Assembly: GCA_030602145.1 (NCBI GenBank)
Contig: JAUWAH010000157.1
Coordinates: 1 to 6,071, forward strand
Direction of reading: 5' to 3'
Length of the DNA: 6,071 bases
DNA from: Desulfobulbus sp.
Lineage (GTDB): Bacteria; Desulfobacterota; Desulfobulbia; Desulfobulbales; Desulfobulbaceae
In this document: positions 1 through 5,970 of the stretch, in pieces
Layout: every line of letters starts with the position of its first letter
Position numbering within the stretch: position 1 is the stretch's first letter
Notes under the pieces: model-generated
The model's database searches: none
Seen by the model: only the letters and a program-made list of their open reading frames with translations
What the model was told of the DNA's origin: nothing
Translations under genes and position numbers: made by a program

Positions 1-228
1 GAAGTGATTGTTATTCTGGTGATTGCCTTTGTCCTCTTCGGCGGTAAAAAACTGCCGGAGATCGGGGCCGGATTGGGCAAGGCCATCGGTTCCTTCAAAA
101 AAGGGCTGGGCGAGGTCGAGGAGGCCAAGACGGACCTGCAAAAAAGCCTGCCGATGGTCAAGGAGATCACCGAGGTCAAGGAAACCATCGATAAGGCCAA
201 GGATCTCACCAACGTTCTCGGCAAGTAA
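1..228 (+). CDS. tatA: TatA/TatE-type twin-arginine translocase subunit (5' partial)
   Basis: TatA forms the oligomeric pore-like component of the Tat system, which moves folded, often cofactor-loaded proteins across the cytoplasmic membrane. The visible part starts with a Glu codon at base 1, then a short transmembrane helix (VIVILVIAFVLFGG), the hinge and amphipathic helix FGGKKLPEIGAGLGKAIGSF, and a charged, Lys/Glu-rich tail ending at TAA. The FG-x2-KLPE-x-GxGLGKAI signature is diagnostic of the TatA/B/E family. The short tail (about 75 residues visible) favours TatA/E over TatB. The first residues (usually Met plus 6 to 10 more, before the Glu or Gln at the helix start) lie outside the window, so the GTG at base 4 is probably internal. 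No functional link to the downstream operon is apparent, and 234 bp separate them. Confidence 0.9.
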   Translation, partial: EVIVILVIAFVLFGGKKLPEIGAGLGKAIGSFKKGLGEVEEAKTDLQKSLPMVKEITEVKETIDKAKDLTNVLGK

Positions 229-273
229 AACCACCCCTCCATCCTGTGTGACCCTCGGCCCGCGGCAACGGCG

Positions 274-289
274 GCGGTCTTCCGCTTTT
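274..289 (+). terminator. Weak possible terminator after tatA
   Basis: A 4-bp GCGG/CCGC stem (274-277 with 282-285) closes a TCTT loop and is followed directly by TTTT (286-289). It lies 45 bp after the tatA stop, where a terminator would be expected. The stem is very short, so it may be chance in GC-rich DNA. Confidence 0.25.
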
Positions 290-307
290 CCATCGGGGCC
301 TTTGCCC

Positions 308-336
308 TTGACAATCATTTTCCTTTTCTGTAAAAG
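308..336 (+). promoter_or_regulatory. Candidate sigma70-type promoter (distal)
   Basis: A perfect -35 hexamer TTGACA (308-313) is followed by a 17-bp spacer and TAAAAG (331-336), which matches 4 of 6 bases of TATAAT. It would start transcription near 343, about 120 bp upstream of the amidotransferase gene. The -35 box overlaps the left arm of the inverted repeat at 309-358. Confidence 0.4.
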
Positions 337-358
337 CTTTCTCCTGCGGTCATTGTCA
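309..358. repeat. 7-bp inverted repeat TGACAAT/ATTGTCA
   Basis: TGACAAT (309-315) and ATTGTCA (352-358) are perfect reverse complements 36 bp apart, and the right arm is followed by TTTTT (359-363). They could be two half-sites of an operator, or a weak stem with a T-run acting as a terminator or attenuator. The left arm covers the TTGACA box of the distal promoter. Confidence 0.4.
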
Positions 359-375
359 TTTTTGTGATTTGTTTT

Positions 376-411
376 TACAAAGTTGTAATAAAGTGTACAA
401 ATTTGTAATAA
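376..411. promoter_or_regulatory. Twin palindromic operator-like sites
   Basis: Two 16-bp direct repeats, TACAAAGTTGTAATAA (376-391) and TACAAATTTGTAATAA (396-411), differ at one base and start exactly 20 bp apart, two helical turns. Each carries a dyad TACAA-N2-TTGTA. The second, TACAAATTTGTA (396-407), is a perfect 12-bp palindrome; the first is perfect in both 5-bp arms. The sites cover the -35 and -10 region of the proximal promoter candidate, which fits a repressor binding cooperatively as two dimers on one DNA face. The regulator is not identifiable from the sequence. Confidence 0.6.
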
Positions 412-412
412 T
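383..412 (+). promoter_or_regulatory. Candidate sigma70-type promoter (proximal)
   Basis: TTGTAA (383-388, 4 of 6 matches to TTGACA), an 18-bp spacer and AATAAT (407-412, 5 of 6 matches to TATAAT) make a plausible core promoter in the most AT-rich part of the window. The transcript would begin near 419, leaving a leader of about 45 nt. The -35 box overlaps the first palindrome and the -10 box abuts the second. I saw no TGGCAC-N5-TTGCA sigma54 element here. Confidence 0.4.
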
Positions 413-451
413 ATGCCGCGGTAGCCCTGTCCTTCCCCGCGATCGATTACC

Positions 452-456
452 AGGAG
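452..456 (+). promoter_or_regulatory. Ribosome binding site of the amidotransferase gene
   Basis: AGGAG lies 6 nt before the ATG at 463. It fixes the start that places Cys directly after Met, as the class II amidotransferase mechanism requires. Confidence 0.7.
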
Positions 457-462
457 CCGTTC

Positions 463-1605
463 ATGTGCCGATTAGCTCTCAAAAGCGCTGACATCCCCTT
501 TTCCCCTTATGAAGTCCTGACCGCCATGGAGGCCATGCAGGAGGGCTACGACGGCAGTGGTCTCGGCCTGTTGCTGCGCGGCGTCGAATTCGAGGAATTC
601 AAGCTCAAGCCCCACCATGTCGTCCTTTCCGGCATCGCCCACACCGAGGCCGCCTTCCATCGGCTGACCGACTGGATGGGCAGCCAGGGGTTTCAGGTCA
701 AATATGTCCATGAGTTCGATCGGCGCCCCGATCTGATCGAAGCCAAGGACCGGTTCAACTATATGATCCGCGCCTACAAGATGCCCGATGCCTGGTCCTC
801 GCTGAGCGGAGATGAAATCGACGACCGGCTGCTCCAGGTTCGGCTGGCCATCCGCCGGGACGGCGACGCCCATGGCGGCGACATCACCATCTTCTCACTT
901 TACCGCGACGTGGTGATGATCAAGGAGGTCGGCTGGCCGCTGGAGGTCGGCGACGCCCTGGGACTCGCCGACGGCCGGCTCCGGGCCCGGGTGGTCATGG
1001 CCCAGGGACGGCAGAACACCAACTACGGTATCAATCTGTACGCCTGCCATCCCTTCTTCATCCAGGGCATAGCCAGCATGACCAACGGCGAGAACACCGC
1101 CTTCGTGCCGATCAAGGAATGGCTTCTGGGCAAGAATATTCCCGGCTATATCGGCTACCACTCCGATTCCGAGACCTTTACCCACATTCTCCATTATGCA
1201 ACCAAGAAGCTGAAGCTGCCGCTGGAGCTGTACAAGCACGTCATCACACCGCTCAAGACCGAGGAGTTGGACGCGCACCCCAACGGCGATTTTCTCAAAG
1301 GGCTGCGTACCGCCTGCCGCCGGCTGATCATCGACGGTCCCAACGCGGTCATCGCCACCCTGCCCGACGAAACCTGCATGCTGGTGATGGATCAAAAAAA
1401 GATGCGGCCGGCCACGGTCGGCGGCCGCCCCGGAGCCTGGGCCATCGCCTCGGAGATGTGCGGCGTCGATGCCATGGTGCCGGACCGCGACCCCTCCCTT
1501 GATTTCCAGCCCATGCGTGAGCACACCGTTATCATTCCACCCGAACGCAAGGAACGTATAGTATGGTCTCAGTTCGATCAATTTACACTTCCCCAGGCAG
1601 CCTGA
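463..1605 (+). CDS. Glutamate synthase amidotransferase subunit (class II glutaminase, GltB domain 1)
   Basis: This 380-residue protein matches the N-terminal glutaminase domain of GltB as a separate polypeptide. It should hydrolyse glutamine and pass ammonia to the FMN subunit encoded next. Cys2, exposed when Met1 is removed, is the expected nucleophile; the AGGAG site and the ATG make this start secure. DGSGLG (30-35) corresponds to the GDGAG stretch of GltB. RQNTNYG (from Arg183) corresponds to the RFSTNT segment, and NGENT (208-212) followed by HSDSE (233-237) corresponds to the NGEINT...SDSE signature that binds glutamine and shapes the oxyanion hole. There is no signal peptide or membrane segment, so it is cytoplasmic. 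Its last 43 bp overlap the next gene, which implies translational coupling. A stand-alone class II amidotransferase of another pathway is possible in principle, but the neighbours argue strongly for glutamate synthase. Confidence 0.88.
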   Translation: MCRLALKSADIPFSPYEVLTAMEAMQEGYDGSGLGLLLRGVEFEEFKLKPHHVVLSGIAHTEAAFHRLTDWMGSQGFQVKYVHEFDRRPDLIEAKDRFNYMIRAYKMPDAWSSLSGDEIDDRLLQVRLAIRRDGDAHGGDITIFSLYRDVVMIKEVGWPLEVGDALGLADGRLRARVVMAQGRQNTNYGINLYACHPFFIQGIASMTNGENTAFVPIKEWLLGKNIPGYIGYHSDSETFTHILHYATKKLKLPLELYKHVITPLKTEELDAHPNGDFLKGLRTACRRLIIDGPNAVIATLPDETCMLVMDQKKMRPATVGGRPGAWAIASEMCGVDAMVPDRDPSLDFQPMREHTVIIPPERKERIVWSQFDQFTLPQAA

Positions 1606-3203
1606 CCTACCACGATCTTCCCTGGATCATCGAGCACCGGGAGGATCGCTGCACCCTCTGTGGCCGCTGTACCGCTGTCTGTCCGGTGGGGGCTATTTCG
1701 CTGTCCTACTTCCGGCAGCGGTTGCCCAAACTGGACGTCCTTCAGAAGAAGCGGGGCAATGACTACCGTCATTTCACCGGCATCCGGCAGAACACGGCCA
1801 TCGACAAGCGGTGCATCGGCTGCGGCATGTGCGCCTCGGTCTGCCCCAACGAGGCCATCGGACCGCATGTCAACGACAATGAGCATCGCTCCGTCTTTCA
1901 CCTCAACCAGAAGGGCGAAGCCTACAAGCGCGGCGGCCGCCGCAACGCCGTCGGCAAGACCGTGCTCGATCGGATTTCGTTCGGCCGCATCTCGATGCTC
2001 ACCGACCCCGCCCTGGATGCCGGCCGGCACGAGTTCAATATTAACACCATCCTCGGCCGGGTGCTGCCGCCGGAGGAGTTCCTGCGCCGCAAGCTGGCCG
2101 GCGAGTGGATCCCGCCGACCCGCGAGATCTTCCCGTTTGTGATCGGCTCGATGTCGTTTGGGGCGCTCTCGCCCAACATGTGGCTGGGCCTCCTGCAGGG
2201 CGTGGCCTACTGCAACGAGGTGCTGGGCATTCCGGTGGTCATGGCCACCGGCGAGGGCGGCTGTCCGCCCTGGGTGCTGAAGAGCCCGTTTCTGAAATAC
2301 ATCATCCTCCAAATCGCCTCCGGCTACTTTGGCTGGGATGAGATCATCCGCGCCATTCCCGAGATGCAGTGCGATCCGGCGGCCATCGAGATCAAGTACG
2401 GTCAGGGCGCCAAGCCCGGCGACGGCGGGTTGTTGATGTGGTTCAAGGTCAGCAAGCTGATAGCCCGGCTGCGGGGCGTGCCCGAGGGCGTCGATCTGCC
2501 GTCGCCGCCGGTCCATCAGACGCTCTACTCCATCGAGGAGAGCGTCATGAAAATGATCCAGACCATGTCCATGGCCTTCGGCTTCCGGGTGCCGGTCTAT
2601 CCGAAGATCTCCGGATCGACCTCGGCCAAATCGGTGTTGAACAACCTGGTGCGCAACCCCTATGCCGGCGGCCTCTTGATCGACGGCATCGACGGCGGCA
2701 CCGGCGCCGCCTACAATGTGAGCATGGACGCCACCGGCCACCCGATCGCCTCCAACCTGCGCGAGTGCTACCTCGATCTGGTCCGCCAGGGGCGGCAGAA
2801 CGAGATCCCGTTGTTCGCCGCCGGCGGCATCGGCAAGAACGGCAACGTCACCCAGAACGGCATGGCCCTCATCATGCTCGGCGCCTCCGGTGTCCATATC
2901 GGCAAGTACATCATGCAGGCGACCGCCGGCTGCCTGGGCAACGAGATGGGGCGCTGTAATGTCTGCAACGTCGGGATTTGCCCCAAGGGCATCACCAGTC
3001 AGAACGGCAAGCTCTACCGCCGGCTCGATCCGGACGATGTCGCCCAGCGGGTGGTCGATGTCTTCATGACCATTCGCACCGAGATCAAGAAGATCATGGC
3101 GCCGCTCGGCCGTTCCCAGAGCCTGCCCATCGGCATGTCCGACGCCCTAGGCATCGACGATAAGGCCATCGCGGAACGGCTGCAGATCAACTACATCTGC
3201 TGA
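1563..3203 (+). CDS. gltB: Glutamate synthase FMN subunit with N-terminal double ferredoxin domain
   Basis: This is the catalytic synthase core, 546 residues, which should condense ammonia with 2-oxoglutarate and reduce the iminoglutarate to glutamate on FMN. Residues 30-40 (C30xxC33xxC36xxxC40P) and 84-94 (C84xxC87xxC90xxxC94P) are two [4Fe-4S] ferredoxin motifs. A linker leads to the FMN-binding Glu_synthase barrel from about 195: SMSFGALS (196-203), TGEGG (229-233), IKYGQGAKPGDGG (277-289), then GIDGGTGA and the AAGGIGKNG phosphate-binding region. Cys457, 465, 468 and 473 probably hold the Fe-S cluster next to FMN, but the spacing differs from the C-x5-C-x4-C of classical GltB. The ATG at 1563 has AAGGA at 1549-1553, 9 nt upstream, and lies inside the previous gene. 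Classical GltB is about 1500 residues; here the glutaminase and GXGXG domains are encoded separately and a ferredoxin domain is added. Confidence 0.9.
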   Translation: MVSVRSIYTSPGSLTYHDLPWIIEHREDRCTLCGRCTAVCPVGAISLSYFRQRLPKLDVLQKKRGNDYRHFTGIRQNTAIDKRCIGCGMCASVCPNEAIGPHVNDNEHRSVFHLNQKGEAYKRGGRRNAVGKTVLDRISFGRISMLTDPALDAGRHEFNINTILGRVLPPEEFLRRKLAGEWIPPTREIFPFVIGSMSFGALSPNMWLGLLQGVAYCNEVLGIPVVMATGEGGCPPWVLKSPFLKYIILQIASGYFGWDEIIRAIPEMQCDPAAIEIKYGQGAKPGDGGLLMWFKVSKLIARLRGVPEGVDLPSPPVHQTLYSIEESVMKMIQTMSMAFGFRVPVYPKISGSTSAKSVLNNLVRNPYAGGLLIDGIDGGTGAAYNVSMDATGHPIASNLRECYLDLVRQGRQNEIPLFAAGGIGKNGNVTQNGMALIMLGASGVHIGKYIMQATAGCLGNEMGRCNVCNVGICPKGITSQNGKLYRRLDPDDVAQRVVDVFMTIRTEIKKIMAPLGRSQSLPIGMSDALGIDDKAIAERLQINYIC

Positions 3204-3232
3204 GGCGGGTTTCATAACAGGATATTTGCACT

Positions 3233-5593
3233 ATGAGCGACACGACACCTACCCTGCGCACCGTCCATGGCCGGGACGCCAACAACCAGCGGATTTCATC
3301 CAAGAACTTTGAGGAAGCGGTTCGGGCCGCGGCGGCCGAGGCCGACGAACTGATCCTCGAATCCTATGGTCAGCATAACATCGGCCTCCGGCTGGGTTCG
3401 CCCGAGCGGCCGCTGACCATTCGGATCAAGGGGCCGGCCGGCCAGCGTCTGGGCTGCATGGGCATGGCCGGTGCCACCATCATCTGCGAGGGAGCGGCCT
3501 CGGACGACGTCGGCTACCTCAACATCGGCGCCGACATCATCGTCAAAGGTGATGCCACCAACGGCGTCTGCAACGCCATGGCCGGCGGCCGGGTGATGAT
3601 CGGTGGTTCCATCGGCGCCCGCGGCCTGACCATGACCAAGTGGAACCCGGATTACGATCGGCCCCAGATGTGGGTACTCGGCTCGGTGGGTGACACCTTC
3701 GCCGAATTCAACTGCGGCGGTATCGGCGTGGTCTGTGGCGTGGATGCCAAGAATCCCGGCAACGTGCTCGGCTACCGGCCCTGTGTCGGCATGGTTGGCG
3801 GCAGGATCTATTACCGGGGGACGACCGACGGCTCCTACTCCACCACCAACGCCAAGCTGGGACCGCCCAACGACGAAGAGTGGCAGTGGCTGATCGAACG
3901 ACTGCCCGAGTATCTTGAGAAGATCGAGCGGGCCGAACTCCTGCCCCTGCTGTCGGTGCGCGGCGATTGGAACGTGCTGGCCGCCATCACGCCCCAGGAG
4001 CGGGCCCTGATGTTTTCCGGTCCCATGCCGATGGCCGAGTTCCGCCGCCGGATCTGGGATCAGGGATTTGGCGGCGGCGATCCCCTGCGCGACATCGCCC
4101 CCGGATTGGAACGTACCCTGATCGGCATGATCGAGACCGGAGAGTTCCGCCGCAAAAAGCCCTTTTGGGCCAATCGAGATGCGGCTGCGCCCTGTACCTT
4201 TTTCTGTCCCATCCACATCCCCACCATCGATCGGCTGCGGATGATCCGGGAAGGCCGCACCGACGAGGCCTACGAGATGCTGCTGCGCTACACGCCGCTG
4301 CCGGCCTCGGTCTGCGGCACCATTTGCCCCAACCTCTGCATTCAGAACTGCTCCCGCGAAAAGATCGACTATTCCATCGACGCCTCGGTGCTTGGCCGCT
4401 CGGTCCAGGCGGTGGAGCCGCCGGTGGCGAAACCGCCCATCGGCACCAAGGTGGCGATCATCGGCGGCGGTCCGGCCGGCATGGCCGTGGCCTGGCACCT
4501 GGCCTTGAACGGAGTCGAGGCGCACATCTTCGAGCGCGATGACAAGCTGGGCGGCAAACTGGCCCAGACCATCCCCTGGGAGCGGCTTTCCCGGGCGGTT
4601 TGGGATGTTGAGATCGACCGGTTCCTTAAAACCAGGAACCTGCAGGTTTCCCTGGGTGTCACCCTCAGCAGGGACCGGGTGGAGGAGCTTAAAAAAGAAT
4701 TCGACTACGTAGTGGTGGCGGTGGGCACTCACCAGCCCCGAACCCTCGGCTTTCCCGGTCATGAACGGGTCATTCCGGCGCTGGAATACCTCAAGGCGGC
4801 TAAGAGTGACCAGCCCATGGCCACCGGCAAACAGGTGGTGGTCATCGGTGCCGGCAACGTCGGCTGCGATGTTGCTGCCGAGGCGTATCGTCTGGGCGCC
4901 GATCAGGTGACCCTGGTCGATATCCAGAAGCCGCTGGCCTTTGGCAAGGAGCGGGACGCCGCCGAGGCTTTGGGCGCCACCTTCAAGTGGCCGTTCATGA
5001 CCCGCGAGGTCACCGCCGAGGGTGTGGTCGGTGCCGACGGCACCGTGTTGCCCGCCCAGACGGTGATCATCTCCATCGGCGACATTCCCAGCCTGCCCTT
5101 CCTGCCGGAATCGGTGGAACTGGTCAAGGTGGCCGGTGCATCCTGGATCAAGACCGACGAAGCCGGCCGGACCAGCGATGCCAAAATCCTGGCGGTGGGA
5201 GATGTCGAGCGGCCCGGTTTGGCCACCAATGCCCTGGGGGCCGGCAAGCGGACGGCAGAATTTTTGCTCGCCACCATCAAGGGGGAACCCTGGATGCCCT
5301 TCCGGCAGCGGCTGATCAACTACGAGGATCTGACCCTGGCCCATTACGATCCGGTCGTCGACCGCGGTGCCACTGAGGATCAGCAGGCAGCCCGCTGTCT
5401 GAGCTGCGGCTCCTGCCGCGATTGCCATCTCTGCGAGACCATCTGCCCCACCGGGGCCATCTTCCGGCGAGAGATCGCCCCCGGCCAGGACGGGGTGGAT
5501 TACGAGTATGTCTCCGACGACGACAAATGCATTGCCTGCGGTTTTTGCGCCGACACCTGCCCCTGCGGTATCTGGGTATTGCGGCCGTTCTGA
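3233..5593 (+). CDS. Fusion: glutamate synthase GXGXG domain, GltD-like FAD/NAD(P) oxidoreductase and C-terminal ferredoxin
   Basis: This 786-residue protein joins parts normally found in two subunits. Residues about 30-215 are the GXGXG beta-helix that in classical GltB is the C-terminal domain (regular Gly repeats, e.g. NIGADIIVKGDATNG, MAGGRVMIGGSIGARG). After a linker comes a GltD/NfnL-type N-terminal Fe-S domain with C321xxxC325P-x-HIP and C361GTIC365PNLC369xxxC373. The FAD site is GGGPAG (411-416) with the acidic Glu434 ending the second strand. The nicotinamide site is GAGNVG (539-544), and a late GD motif (AVGDVERPG) completes the flavoprotein fold. The tail carries C722xxC725xxC728xxC731xxC734xxxC738P and C766xxC769xxC772xxxC776P, resembling the ferredoxin end of DsrL-like GltD relatives. 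It should feed electrons to the FMN subunit. AGGA (3219-3222) sits 10 nt before the ATG; the gene starts 29 bp after its neighbour. The electron donor (NADH, NADPH or ferredoxin) is not settled by the sequence. Confidence 0.88.
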   Translation: MSDTTPTLRTVHGRDANNQRISSKNFEEAVRAAAAEADELILESYGQHNIGLRLGSPERPLTIRIKGPAGQRLGCMGMAGATIICEGAASDDVGYLNIGADIIVKGDATNGVCNAMAGGRVMIGGSIGARGLTMTKWNPDYDRPQMWVLGSVGDTFAEFNCGGIGVVCGVDAKNPGNVLGYRPCVGMVGGRIYYRGTTDGSYSTTNAKLGPPNDEEWQWLIERLPEYLEKIERAELLPLLSVRGDWNVLAAITPQERALMFSGPMPMAEFRRRIWDQGFGGGDPLRDIAPGLERTLIGMIETGEFRRKKPFWANRDAAAPCTFFCPIHIPTIDRLRMIREGRTDEAYEMLLRYTPLPASVCGTICPNLCIQNCSREKIDYSIDASVLGRSVQAVEPPVAKPPIGTKVAIIGGGPAGMAVAWHLALNGVEAHIFERDDKLGGKLAQTIPWERLSRAVWDVEIDRFLKTRNLQVSLGVTLSRDRVEELKKEFDYVVVAVGTHQPRTLGFPGHERVIPALEYLKAAKSDQPMATGKQVVVIGAGNVGCDVAAEAYRLGADQVTLVDIQKPLAFGKERDAAEALGATFKWPFMTREVTAEGVVGADGTVLPAQTVIISIGDIPSLPFLPESVELVKVAGASWIKTDEAGRTSDAKILAVGDVERPGLATNALGAGKRTAEFLLATIKGEPWMPFRQRLINYEDLTLAHYDPVVDRGATEDQQAARCLSCGSCRDCHLCETICPTGAIFRREIAPGQDGVDYEYVSDDDKCIACGFCADTCPCGIWVLRPF

Positions 5594-5615
5594 TTTGAAA
5601 ACCACTGCGTAAAAA

Positions 5616-5657
5616 GACGGCCCCCGATCGCTTCCGCAGTCGGGGGCCGTTTTGTTT
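5616..5657. terminator. Strong bidirectional intrinsic terminator
   Basis: A perfect 11-bp stem, ACGGCCCCCGA (5617-5627) with TCGGGGGCCGT (5640-5650), encloses a 12-nt loop. On the plus strand it is followed by TTTTGTTTT (5650-5658). On the minus strand the same stem is followed within one base by TTTTT (complement of AAAAA, 5611-5615). It ends the glutamate synthase operon 23 bp after its stop codon and can also stop the converging minus-strand gene. Confidence 0.92.
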
Positions 5658-5727
5658 TGGCAGGGGAACTCCGGCCAACCGGGCGGATCCGTTCGAGCCC
5701 TTGCATCCAAGGAATGATGGTTGTGAC

Positions 5728-5937
5728 TCAGATTCCCCGGGTGTGGTCCATTCCGGCGTCCACCAACTCCCCCCGGAGAGCCGGATTGGGGGACTTGCTG
5801 TGGACCAGGCCAGCGATGATGCCCAGGAAGAGCACCAAGCCGCCCGCCGCCAGCCAGGCGACCCCGGCACCGAACTGCACGCACCAGTGGACGAACAGCG
5901 TCCCGGCGAACAGCATGGGCGCCGCGATGGCGCACAC
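5728..5937 (-). CDS. Small two-helix membrane protein, 5' end probably missing
   Basis: I do not recognise the family. From the GTG at 5937 the frame encodes 69 residues with two hydrophobic segments (CAIAAPMLFAGTLFVHW and GAGVAWLAAGGLVLFLGIIAGLV) and a polar tail (HSKSPNPALRGELVDAGMD). Two helices of this quality in an otherwise very GC-rich stretch, plus a downstream terminator in the right place, suggest a real gene. The GTG has no ribosome binding site. The same frame stays open upstream to an in-frame TAG at 5986-5988 and reads GQTPNLLAWFY just before the GTG, which completes the first helix. No ATG or other GTG or TTG exists in that extension, so the true start appears lost or displaced, perhaps by the intron-like sequence from about 5971. 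A functional protein starting at the GTG remains possible. Confidence 0.5.
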   Translation of the reverse strand: MCAIAAPMLFAGTLFVHWCVQFGAGVAWLAAGGLVLFLGIIAGLVHSKSPNPALRGELVDAGMDHTRGI

Positions 5938-5970
5938 GTAAAACCAGGCCAGCAGATTAGGGGTCTGACC

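Noticed and set aside
333..340. AAAGCTTT 8-bp palindrome
   Set aside because: Short and isolated, with no second copy or spacing relation to the promoters; likely chance in an AT-rich stretch.
23..367. 114-codon plus-strand frame overlapping tatA and the control region
   Set aside because: Arg/Ser/Pro-rich out-of-frame reading of tatA, with no ribosome binding site and no domain.
417..441. CGCGG/CCGCG stem in the leader of the amidotransferase gene
   Set aside because: Only 5 bp with a 15-nt loop and no riboswitch-like conserved blocks; expected by chance in GC-rich DNA.
1578..2897. 439-codon minus-strand open frame over the FMN subunit
   Set aside because: Same shadow effect. The sense frame has ferredoxin and FMN motifs throughout, and the antisense product is biased in composition.
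3296..5935. 879-codon open frame on the minus strand across the GXGXG-GltD gene and beyond
   Set aside because: It is an antisense shadow of a GC-rich gene with C/G-ending codons: the translation is low-complexity Gly/His/Arg/Asp-rich with no recognisable domain, while the plus strand gives clear motifs over the same bases.
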